The notes under the pieces: model-generated
The model's database searches: none
What the model was told of the DNA's origin: nothing
What the model saw: the letters and a program-made list of their open reading frames with translations, nothing else
NCBI GenBank assembly: GCA_041672385.1
Contig: JBAYZQ010000145.1
Location: forward strand, 1-5,812
Source of the DNA: JBAYZQ01 sp041672385
GTDB taxonomy: Bacteria > Spirochaetota > Spirochaetia > Sphaerochaetales > Sphaerochaetaceae
Length of the DNA stretch: 5,812 nucleotides
Direction of reading: 5' to 3'
In this document: positions 1 through 5,812 of the stretch, one piece after another
Numbering within the stretch: position 1 is the first letter of the stretch
How the letters are laid out: each line of letters begins with the position of its first letter
Made by a program: the position numbers and the translations under genes

Positions 1-30
1 GCTGTTTATGCTAAGTTTAACTCGTCCCAT
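1..30 (-). CDS. 5' end of an unidentified gene running off the left edge
   Basis: Only the first ten codons are inside the window, reading MGRVKLSINS. The start is well supported: on the minus strand a perfect AAGGAG (positions 42-37) lies six bases before the ATG at 30-28. The frame is open to the window edge. Ten residues are too few to assign a family, so no function is offered. It is divergent from the acyltransferase gene and the two share the roughly 190-base region between them. I found no convincing promoter for it there; a TTAATATTAA palindrome (59-68) sits just upstream of the ribosome binding site. Confidence 0.6.
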   Translation of the reverse strand, partial: MGRVKLSINS

Positions 31-153
31 GGATCTCTCCTTATTGGTGGTTGTAAACTTAATATTAACAGAGTTTTGTGGGACTTTCTTTATATTTTTT
101 CGTGGACACTTTATCTTACTCTTCACACATATTTTAACTAAATTATTTTTTTC

Positions 154-182
154 TTGCAAATACTGTTGTTTGCGTTTATTAT
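154..182 (+). promoter_or_regulatory. Sigma-A-type promoter of the acyltransferase gene
   Basis: A -35 box TTGCAA (154-159) is followed by a 17-base spacer and a -10 box TATTAT (177-182). Both hexamers are close to consensus and the spacing is ideal. Transcription would start near 188-190. This places the upstream ATG at 189 at the transcript's very 5' end and favours the ATG at 225 as the translation start. Confidence 0.65.
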
Positions 183-224
183 TTTTAAATGCAAGATATT
201 TTTCCAGAAATTGAGAGATTTGAT

Positions 225-1433
225 ATGGCATTAAAACCAATAAAAACAAAATGGTATTTAATGCCTTTAGTTTGGGTGCTTTCTTTTCCAGCTTTTTATT
301 CTCATAAAGTAATTTTAAAGAAAACAAACATTAAAGGTTTAAAACCTCCATACATTCTTCTTTGTAACCACAATGCTTTCATGGATTTTAAAGTTGCTTC
401 AGTAGCTTTGTTTCCAAAAAGGGCAAATTACGTTGTTGCAATTGATGGATTTTGGAAGAGGGAAAAACTTTTAAGAAATGTTGGTTGTTTATGTAAAAGA
501 AAATTTACAAGTGATTTTAATTTAGTTAGAAATTTGCAATATGTCATTAAACAAAATGGGATTGCAGTAATTTACCCTGAAGCTCGTTATTCTTTATGTG
601 GTACAAACGCAATTCTTCCTTCCTCTCTGGGTAAATTAGCACGCTATTTAAAAGTGCCTGTGGTGACTTTAATTTGTCATGGGCATCATATAAATACTCC
701 TTTTTGGAATTTAAGAGAGAGAAAACTAAAACATACTGAAGCGGAAATGAAGTTGTTGATTGATGCTAAAGAAATAAAAACATTGTCATTGGAGGAAATT
801 AATGAAAGAATTAATTCTTCTTTTACCTATGATGATTATTCTTGGCAAAAAGAGAAGGGAGTGAAAGTTACTGTTCCTTGGAGAGCAGAAAATCTACACA
901 AAGTTCTTTATAAATGTCCTCACTGTAATGCAGAATATAAGATGAACTCAAAGGGAACAAAATTGTATTGTACTTCTTGTAAAAAAGAATGGGAATATAC
1001 TGAACTAGGAGAATTAAAAGCCGTTGATGGGGAAGATTACTTTACACATATACCTTCTTGGTATGAATGGGAGAGAAAAGAAGTAAGAAAAGAAATAGAT
1101 GAAGGTACGTATTCTTTTTCTTCAACTGTCCATACTATGGCTTTACCAGATGCTTCTGATTTTATTGAAATTGGAAAAGGAACGCTTTCCCATGATATAA
1201 ATGGATTTGCTTTTAGTGGAAAATACAATGGAGTTGACTATTCTTTGAAACAAGATCCTAAAGGATTATATTCAGTTCATATTGAATTTGATTATTTAGG
1301 GAAGTTTGGTGATTGTATTGATTTAAATACTATGAATGATACTTTCTATATTTTTCCTGAAGGGGAAGATTTTTCTGTTACTAAAATTTCATTAGCAGTA
1401 GAAGAAATTTATAAGAAATTATCTTTGAATTAA
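225..1433 (+). CDS. Lysophospholipid (1-acyl-glycerol-3-phosphate) acyltransferase family protein with zinc ribbon
   Basis: This is a PlsC-type (LPLAT family) acyltransferase, expected at the membrane, moving an acyl chain onto a lysophospholipid or similar acceptor. Numbered from the ATG at 225 (402 residues), the HX4D active site is NHNAFMD, with His49 and Asp54. A YPEARYS segment around Glu119 stands for the usual FPEGTRS acceptor-binding motif. A hydrophobic stretch near residues 14-26 may anchor it. After the catalytic half come two CxxC pairs (Cys231/234 and Cys249/252), a rubredoxin-like zinc ribbon, then about 140 residues I do not recognise. At 402 residues it is far longer than a minimal PlsC of about 200-250. 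I chose the ATG at 225 because GAGAGA (213-218) precedes it by six bases; the in-frame ATG at 189 has no such site and sits at the predicted transcription start. Family assignment is firm; the acyl acceptor is unknown. Confidence 0.87.
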   Translation: MALKPIKTKWYLMPLVWVLSFPAFYSHKVILKKTNIKGLKPPYILLCNHNAFMDFKVASVALFPKRANYVVAIDGFWKREKLLRNVGCLCKRKFTSDFNLVRNLQYVIKQNGIAVIYPEARYSLCGTNAILPSSLGKLARYLKVPVVTLICHGHHINTPFWNLRERKLKHTEAEMKLLIDAKEIKTLSLEEINERINSSFTYDDYSWQKEKGVKVTVPWRAENLHKVLYKCPHCNAEYKMNSKGTKLYCTSCKKEWEYTELGELKAVDGEDYFTHIPSWYEWERKEVRKEIDEGTYSFSSTVHTMALPDASDFIEIGKGTLSHDINGFAFSGKYNGVDYSLKQDPKGLYSVHIEFDYLGKFGDCIDLNTMNDTFYIFPEGEDFSVTKISLAVEEIYKKLSLN

Positions 1434-1438
1434 ATAAT

Positions 1439-1468
1439 CCTCATAATGGGTTTTGTCCCATTATAAGG
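1439..1468. terminator. Hairpin between convergent genes, probable bidirectional terminator
   Basis: ATAATGGG (1443-1450) pairs perfectly with CCCATTAT (1457-1464) around a six-base TTTTGT loop. The stem extends by CCT/AGG past one C-A mismatch. On the plus strand it begins five bases after the acyltransferase stop and is followed by a loosely T-rich stretch. On the minus strand it follows the adenine deaminase stop and runs into ATTATTTAATT. Neither tail is a clean T run, so strength in either direction is uncertain, but the position between two convergent stops fits a shared terminator. Confidence 0.7.
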
Positions 1469-1484
1469 AAATTTTCACTTTCTT

Positions 1485-3257
1485 TTAAACAAATAGATTT
1501 AAAAACTTTTGATTAATGGTATCTACTAAGCCCATATCTGTTATTTTTATCGTTGGAACTACTGGCAGTGCAGCAGTGAATAACCTCATGATTGGATTTT
1601 CGTTTTTGATTCCAACTTCTTTCAAGAATTCATTCATCCTTTTTACCTTAGGAACTAATTCTTCGGGGTCTAAATTAGATAGCAAGCCAGCAATTGGAAG
1701 TGCGACTTTTTCTAATTTATTTTCATGAACATATACAACACCGCCCTTAAGTTTTTTAATTTCTTCAATAGCAGTTTTTGCATCTTCAATGTCGTTGAAG
1801 ACTACTGTAAGATTATGTGAATCATGGCTCACGGTTCCAGCGAGTGCTCCTTCATTTAGATGAAATTTTTCTGTAACGCCAACAAAATAATTATCACAAT
1901 TCTTATGTCTATTTACCACTGCAATAAAATTTAATTCTTCATGACCTTCCAAACTTAAGAATCCATCTTTGACTGGTAATTCTACTATTTTTTGTTTGGT
2001 GATAGAAGAATCTAGAGATTCATATTCAATAACCGTTGTTTTTATTGTTCCATTTTCAATTGGAGCTTTTATTTTTAGATTAGAACAATCAAAATTATCT
2101 ACAAATACAGTATTTTTGGTTTCAACTGAATTAGTATATTTTTCAAATTCTTTTACCATCTTATTATCTTTAGCTACCAATACACCTTCAAAAAACACAT
2201 CACTTACTCTTACATCATTTTTATTCTCTATAAAGTTTAAATTGGCTACATAACCTGGAGCTATAGCTCCTATATGCTTTAATTTAAATTGTAGAGCTGG
2301 AATAATTGTAACTGATTTTATGGTTTCTTCAAAAGAGCGACCTGAGGAAATTGCACTTCTTATACAATCATCTAGATGACCTCTTTTTAATAGTTCTTCA
2401 GGTTCTTTATCGTCGGTACATAATGTCATTCTATCAAAGGTATCAATATCTTTAACAGCATTGACAAGACAGTTAATATTTCTTGCAAAAGAACTGTCTC
2501 TGGCATCAACTACCATTCCATAACGAAGTGCCTGTAATGCATCCTTACCGGTATAAAATTCATGGTTACTTTGAGGTCCGGCGCATAAATAGGCTGAAAT
2601 TTCTCTTGGATCTTCGCCAAAAAAGTGTCCTTGGATAAAGACATTCTTTTTTTCGGCTACTTCCAAAATATCAGTCATTCGTTGGCTGTTATTAAGTACT
2701 CCATAATAATCCATCACCTCTGCTAACCCTAGGACGTTTTCTTTATCAAGAAGGTATTCTATCTCCGGTGCATTAAATACAGCGCCAGAGGTCTCTAAAC
2801 CAGGAACGGCAGGAACACAGGAAGGAGCTAGAATATATTGGTTCATATATGTGTGTTTGCCTGCTTCAATCATGTATTCAACACCTTCAATTCCCATGAC
2901 ATTTCCTATTTCATGAGGATCAGTAACTACCGTAGTAGTTCCCTTGGGAATTACTACAGTAGAAAAGTTCTGAGGTGTTAACATACTACTTTCAATATGC
3001 ATATGAGAATCAATGAAACCAGGTACAACTATTTTATTTTTAGCGCAATAAGTTTTTTTAGTTTTTCCTTTTCCAAAGTATTCTTTACGTTGTTCGATGT
3101 ATGCTATATAACCGTTTTTTATGTAGATTTCACCAGGATAAGTTTCTTTTGTAAATACATTAAATATATTTGCATCAGTGATTATCAAATCACAGTCAAT
3201 CCTATCCATGGCGCAATCTACTAGTTCTTTCTTTTCTTCTTTTGTTAAGATTTTCAT
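1485..3257 (-). CDS. ade: Adenine deaminase
   Basis: This is a cytoplasmic metal-dependent amidohydrolase that converts adenine to hypoxanthine and ammonia, feeding purine salvage or supplying nitrogen. At 590 residues it matches the length of bacterial Ade proteins. The N-terminal small domain is followed by PGFIDSHMHIESSM (His85, His87, Glu89), the metal-binding hallmark. Next come TDPHEIGNV (His115, Glu116), QGHFFG (His211), NHE (His232), a CTDDKEP segment with Asp282/Asp283 and GHLD (His294). The C-terminal domain has SHDSHN (His478, His481) and PIAGLLS, typical of Ade rather than of general amidohydrolases. Several positions differ from the common form: RDSS replaces the usual REGS near residue 253, and TIIPA replaces TxNPA near 317. 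It is second in an operon after a purine permease, nine bases downstream of its stop. The start is fixed by AAGGAA five bases before the ATG. Confidence 0.93.
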   Translation of the reverse strand: MKILTKEEKKELVDCAMDRIDCDLIITDANIFNVFTKETYPGEIYIKNGYIAYIEQRKEYFGKGKTKKTYCAKNKIVVPGFIDSHMHIESSMLTPQNFSTVVIPKGTTTVVTDPHEIGNVMGIEGVEYMIEAGKHTYMNQYILAPSCVPAVPGLETSGAVFNAPEIEYLLDKENVLGLAEVMDYYGVLNNSQRMTDILEVAEKKNVFIQGHFFGEDPREISAYLCAGPQSNHEFYTGKDALQALRYGMVVDARDSSFARNINCLVNAVKDIDTFDRMTLCTDDKEPEELLKRGHLDDCIRSAISSGRSFEETIKSVTIIPALQFKLKHIGAIAPGYVANLNFIENKNDVRVSDVFFEGVLVAKDNKMVKEFEKYTNSVETKNTVFVDNFDCSNLKIKAPIENGTIKTTVIEYESLDSSITKQKIVELPVKDGFLSLEGHEELNFIAVVNRHKNCDNYFVGVTEKFHLNEGALAGTVSHDSHNLTVVFNDIEDAKTAIEEIKKLKGGVVYVHENKLEKVALPIAGLLSNLDPEELVPKVKRMNEFLKEVGIKNENPIMRLFTAALPVVPTIKITDMGLVDTINQKFLNLFV

Positions 3258-3262
3258 TATTT

Positions 3263-3269
3263 TTCCTTA
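3263..3269 (-). promoter_or_regulatory. Ribosome binding site of ade overlapping the permease stop codon
   Basis: On the minus strand the permease stop TAA (3269-3267) forms the first bases of TAAGGAA, which lies five bases before the ade ATG (3257-3255). Ribosomes finishing the permease therefore sit on the ade initiation site, which suggests translational coupling of transporter and enzyme. Confidence 0.7.
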
Positions 3270-4595
3270 TACTATGAAATATAAAAGTAATAATACTGAT
3301 AAAATATAAAGCCCAATTTTAGTTTTTTTACCTTTTCCTGTAAGTAAATTAATAAATACTTGTGCGATAATTCCACCTGCAATTCCTGCAGCAAAATCTG
3401 CAAAGAAAATCGTAAATGCTAATGTAATAAATGGACCAAAAGCTGTTTCTAAGGAAGAGAAGTCAATTTTAACAATATCACAAATCATTAAATAACCAAT
3501 ATAAATAAGTATTGGAGCTGTTGCGGCTGTAGGTATTATTGAAACAAGTGGAGCCAATACCAATGCTAGCAGGAAAAATAAACCTGTAACAACAGCTGTA
3601 AATCCTGTTTTTCCACCGGATTCAACTCCTGCTGCTGATTCAACATATGTAGTAATTACCGTACAACCAAACATTGCACCAACTACTGTGAATACTGAGT
3701 CTACTAAGAAAGGTTTATCAATTTCAGGTAAATTTCCATCTTCATCCAACATGTTAAGTCTTCCACCTAAGCCAAGAACTGTTCCTAAAGTAGAGAAGAA
3801 ATCACCAAAAAAGGTAGCGAAAAGCAAAGTTATAAACATTGGTTTCATTATTGCAGAAAGTTTAAAATCAAATGCCAAGTTGCTAACAGAAGAAAAATTT
3901 GGAAAAGAAAAGGAGATGTTTGTATTAGTAATTCCAAGAGGAATTCCTAATAAGGTAACAATTATTACAGAGTATAAAATACCACCTTTTATTTTTTTGC
4001 TTTCAAAGGTAATTATTAGTAAAAATCCTAATATAGCTAATAATACGCCAGGTGAAGAGAAATCTCCCATATGTAAGCCATTTGAAAAATTAGCTATTCC
4101 AGAGTTAGAAAAACCTAAATAAGCTAAGAAAAATCCTATAGAGGCTCCTATAGCAATTTTAATATCTTTAGGTATTAATTCTACAATATACTTTCTTATT
4201 CCAAGAATTGTTAATGCAACAAAAACAAGACCTGAAATTAAAGTTACTGTCATCATGGAAGTAAAAGAAATTTGATTGGCTTGCAACATTCCACCTAATA
4301 AGAAATTTATTCCCATACCTGTAGATAAAGCAAATGGGAAGTTTGAATAAATTCCCATTACGATTGTAGCAACTCCTGAAACTAAAGCAGTTAAAATGAA
4401 AATAGCTGTTCTAGTGATAATAACTCCATCAATGTCTACAAAAACATCATTTACACCAATAATAGCAACTGGCTGCAAAAATAATACATAGACCATCGTA
4501 AGGAACGTCGTTAACCCTGCAAGAATTTCGATTTTATAGCTGGTATTACGGCCTTTAAAATCAAAAAACTTATTGTCTTTTTCTAATTTTTTCAT
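3267..4595 (-). CDS. NCS2 family purine permease (COG2252, PbuG/AzgA-like)
   Basis: This 442-residue membrane protein imports purine bases, probably by proton symport. The start has the family signature of IEILAGLTTFLTMVYVLFLQP (residues 22-42, first membrane helix). About 12-13 hydrophobic segments follow. GMGIN (93-97) corresponds to the GMGLN loop. FGDFFSTLGT (263-272) matches the FVDLFDTxGT helix, and TTYVESAAGVESGGKTG (315-331) matches the TSYIESAAGIxxGGRTG helix, with Glu319 in the substrate-binding position. RLNMLDEDGNLP is also typical. Departures are Ser268 for the second Asp of FDT and STGMGINFLL for the usual APGMGLNAFF. AGGAGA lies five bases before the ATG. Being cotranscribed with ade, adenine is the likeliest substrate, but this family also moves hypoxanthine and guanine and sequence alone does not decide. 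Confidence 0.9.
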   Translation of the reverse strand: MKKLEKDNKFFDFKGRNTSYKIEILAGLTTFLTMVYVLFLQPVAIIGVNDVFVDIDGVIITRTAIFILTALVSGVATIVMGIYSNFPFALSTGMGINFLLGGMLQANQISFTSMMTVTLISGLVFVALTILGIRKYIVELIPKDIKIAIGASIGFFLAYLGFSNSGIANFSNGLHMGDFSSPGVLLAILGFLLIITFESKKIKGGILYSVIIVTLLGIPLGITNTNISFSFPNFSSVSNLAFDFKLSAIMKPMFITLLFATFFGDFFSTLGTVLGLGGRLNMLDEDGNLPEIDKPFLVDSVFTVVGAMFGCTVITTYVESAAGVESGGKTGFTAVVTGLFFLLALVLAPLVSIIPTAATAPILIYIGYLMICDIVKIDFSSLETAFGPFITLAFTIFFADFAAGIAGGIIAQVFINLLTGKGKKTKIGLYILSVLLLLYFIV

Positions 4596-4615
4596 AAAAT
4601 TCTCCTAATTCGTAG

Positions 4616-4644
4616 AGTGTAGAAATATCAAAGATTGTTGTCAA
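4616..4644 (-). promoter_or_regulatory. Promoter of the permease-ade operon
   Basis: On the minus strand a perfect -35 TTGACA (4644-4639) is followed by exactly 17 bases and a -10 TACACT (4621-4616). The start of transcription would fall about 13 bases from the ribosome binding site AGGAGA (4606-4601), so the leader is only about 15-20 bases long. That excludes a purine riboswitch, and any regulation must act at the promoter. ATTGACAACAAT, with ATTG/CAAT half-sites, overlaps the -35 box and could be an operator, but this is weak. Confidence 0.75.
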
Positions 4645-4976
4645 TACCCATTTTTTTGAATTTTTCTTTATATAGTAAGGAATTATTTGATTGAATTTTG
4701 TTTTAGTTTGTTGCAAATTTGTTAAGAATCTTCAATTAGAACGGTTTAAATCAAGGGTGAGACAAGACCTTTTTTTTTACAATTTTTCATGAAAAAAAAG
4801 TAAAAATAATTATTAATTTTATTTAAAACAACAAATTGCAACAAATTATTTTAAAAATGCTTTAATTTATTGCTTTTTAATTTTATCTTGTTAATCTGCA
4901 GCCATTATCTATTAATAGTTTTTGAAGATCTTTAATTTTAATATTCTTAAGATTGTTTGAATTCTTACAACAAAGA
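4645..4976. other. AT-rich spacer with no gene
   Basis: No supported reading frame is seen on either strand. The stretch contains a run of nine T (4770-4778) after a weak AAGG/CCTT stem, a perfect TTTTTCATGAAAAA palindrome (4783-4796), and an inverted pair of TTTGTTGC-type sequences listed separately. Its right half may contain unrecognisable 5' remains of the ABC ATPase. Confidence 0.6.
4707..4845. repeat. Imperfect inverted repeat pair, 17 and 16 bases
   Basis: TTTGTTGCAAATTTGTT at 4707-4723 and the reverse complement of 4830-4845, TTTGTTGCAATTTGTT, are identical apart from one extra A. They are separated by 106 bases. The right copy also contains two direct CAACAAATT units (4829-4837 and 4839-4847) ten bases apart, one helical turn. 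No flanking target duplication is visible, so a miniature mobile element is not supported. The left copy lies about 60 bases upstream of the permease -35 box, where it could bind a regulator. Confidence 0.45.
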
Positions 4977-4988
4977 GATACTGCTAAT

Positions 4989-5131
4989 CCAGCTGCAATA
5001 CATACTGGAATTTCTCTAAAACTAAAAAAGGGAGAAATTCTTAGCATTGTTGGAGAAAGTGGTTGTGGAAAATCAACACTCTGCAAAACAACTTGATGCG
5101 TACCACCAATATATACTTTCAATTAAAATAA
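4989..5131 (+). pseudogene. Remnant of a peptide-type ABC transporter ATPase
   Basis: A frame reads ISLKLKKGEILSIVGESGC and continues GKSTLCKTT (5010-5093) before a TGA. It contains a complete Walker A, GESGCGKST, in the form typical of OppD/OppF-type ATPases of peptide, nickel and related importers. In intact relatives this helix continues into a segment like LRLIEPTSGEIYF. Here that segment appears one frame over as LMRTTNIYFQLK (5093-5128), ending in TAA. The Q-loop, ABC signature, Walker B and His switch are absent, so well over 150 residues are missing. No credible start or ribosome binding site is seen upstream. It is a dead fragment, joined within about 20 bases to a NanA-like fragment. 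The substrate cannot be read from what is left. Confidence 0.8.
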
Positions 5132-5146
5132 GAGATTAATGGTGGT

Positions 5147-5382
5147 AACATCAATTTGGTAAAGGGCTTAGTTGAAACTCTGCTTTGTAGTCTAAATATG
5201 GGTGCAGATGGTGGAATAGGAACTATATAAAATATTAGCTCTATTAAAAGGGATATTAAAAAGCCGAAGAGATGAAGCTCAATCACTTAAAAAATAACTT
5301 CAAGATATTGGGGTTGACTTTTGAAAATATCGTAATTTTTATCCAAAAGTATATTTACTTCTTAAAGAGGCAAGGTTTGATT
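5147..5382 (+). pseudogene. Remnant of an N-acetylneuraminate lyase (NanA)-like aldolase
   Basis: One frame (5147-5227) reads LVKGLVETLLCSLNMGADGG then IGT. This matches the E. coli NanA stretch [20 protein letters not shown] followed by IGSTYNI, near strand/helix 8 of the TIM barrel. A TAA follows at 5228, then NISSIKRDIKK continues the match to the NI...LKEGDIQ helix. The reading then shifts by one base (from 5263) to AEEMKLNHLKNNFK and later QKYIYFLKRQGLI, resembling the C-terminal helical part that precedes the end of NanA. The Schiff-base lysine and the whole N-terminal two thirds are missing. The intact family cleaves sialic acid to N-acetylmannosamine and pyruvate in the cytoplasm. NanA is preferred over the related DapA because GADGGIGT is NanA-like, but another member of the DapA/NanA superfamily is possible. 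Confidence 0.65.
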
Positions 5383-5628
5383 AAATTTTTTGAAAGCAAA
5401 AACATCAATTTTCAACTTAATATGTCAAAGTTTTTATAAAGTAACTGAGAAATGGTAAATTCTTAAAATATTTACTGTAATATTTTAATTTTTAGTTTAT
5501 AAAAGAAGCAGAATTATTATTTTATCAACCTTGAGAATTCATTATAATTTAAGCTTTTGCTTAAAGAAATAGGTATAATTTTCTCCATAATGCTAAAGTT
5601 ATAATCAGATTTTATGAACTAAATCTTA
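5383..5628. other. AT-rich stretch without a recognisable gene
   Basis: All frames on both strands are short and broken, and I recognise no protein motif. A hairpin at 5548-5565 (TTTAAGC, TTTT loop, GCTTAAA) is the only clear structure. It has no T run on either side, so I do not call it a terminator. Confidence 0.5.
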
Positions 5629-5812
5629 TTATTCTTTTAATTGTTCTATTGCACCTAAAACTAATTGGTAGCATGTTTTTGCGGTTTGAAGAGTCAGTGA
5701 AAAGTTATTTTCCAAATGTTTCCTATTATGGCTATTCGCTAAATCGAGTGGGTAGAACTACATGATAGTAGCCTTTGGAAGTTGAAGATTTCCACAAACA
5801 AAGTAAATCATA
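5629..5812 (-). pseudogene. Unrecognised reading frame with internal stop, entering from the right edge
   Basis: On the minus strand an ATG at 5811-5809 starts MIYFVCGNLQLPKATIM, then an in-frame TAG (5760-5758) interrupts. The same frame then stays open for 42 residues to TAA at 5631-5629, including FYPLDLANSHN and a C-terminal part, LTLQTAKTCYQLVLGAIEQL, that looks helical and protein-like. No ribosome binding site can be judged because the window ends at the ATG, and the true gene probably began further right. The ending vaguely recalls the helical tail of peptidases or amidohydrolases, but I cannot name a family. Given the decayed genes beside it, the 3' end of another pseudogene is the likeliest reading; chance openness is possible. 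Confidence 0.35.

Noticed and set aside
8..214. A 68-residue hydrophobic plus-strand reading frame at the left end
   Set aside because: It has no ribosome binding site, is antisense to the well-supported start of the left-edge gene, overlaps the acyltransferase promoter and resembles translated T-rich spacer.
189..224. Twelve-codon N-terminal extension of the acyltransferase from ATG 189
   Set aside because: It has no ribosome binding site and lies at the predicted transcription start; ATG 225 has GAGAGA at correct spacing.
3688..4122. A 144-residue plus-strand reading frame
   Set aside because: It lies wholly inside the intact permease on the other strand and is lysine-rich shadow sequence with no family features.
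4735..4752. Possible PurR box (CCGAAC-like) near AGAACGGTTTAAA
   Set aside because: Neither strand matches the PurBox core, and the position is about 100 bases upstream of the -35 box.
4754..4778. Rho-independent terminator at AAGG...CCTT followed by nine T
   Set aside because: The stem is only four to five pairs with a bulge, and no plus-strand gene upstream would need it.
4611..4976. Purine riboswitch upstream of the permease
   Set aside because: The strong promoter leaves a leader of about 15-20 bases, and I saw no aptamer-like conserved core in the spacer.
4883..5122. A 79-residue minus-strand reading frame
   Set aside because: It is antisense to the clear Walker A fragment on the plus strand, and its own translation has no recognisable motif or ribosome binding site.

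Overview
The window is strongly AT-rich. Its genes use the standard code (no in-frame TGA in the intact genes), have AGGAG-type ribosome binding sites and have sigma-A-like promoters. This points to a low-GC Bacillota chromosome. The proteins look like those of Clostridia or Erysipelotrichia-type gut Firmicutes, but the sequence does not settle the genus.

Layout. At the left edge (1-30, minus) are the first ten codons of an unidentified gene, preceded by a perfect AAGGAG. Divergent from it, a TTGCAA-17-TATTAT promoter (154-182) drives a PlsC-family lysophospholipid acyltransferase (225-1433, plus). It has an HX4D active site, followed by a four-cysteine zinc ribbon and a C-terminal domain I do not recognise. 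A hairpin at 1439-1468 separates it from a convergent two-gene purine operon on the minus strand: a COG2252-type NCS2 purine permease (4595-3267), then adenine deaminase (3257-1485). The operon has a TTGACA-17-TACACT promoter (4644-4616) and a very short leader, so there is no room for a purine riboswitch. The permease stop codon lies inside the deaminase ribosome binding site, so the two are probably translationally coupled. Together they would import adenine (or a related purine) and convert it to hypoxanthine plus ammonia, for salvage or as a nitrogen source.

From about 4600 to the right end no intact gene is seen. First comes a roughly 380-base AT-rich spacer with an inverted repeat pair. 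Then comes a stretch of decayed genes. One is a piece of a peptide-type ABC transporter ATPase containing a perfect Walker A (about 4989-5131, plus). Joined to it is a frameshifted C-terminal piece of an N-acetylneuraminate lyase (NanA)-like aldolase (about 5147-5382, plus). At the right edge is an unrecognised minus-strand reading frame with an internal stop. The first two pieces fit the remains of a lost sialic-acid uptake and catabolism locus; that link is inference.

I see no undescribed system. The most informative features are the decayed locus, the domain layout of the acyltransferase and the residue changes in both purine genes.
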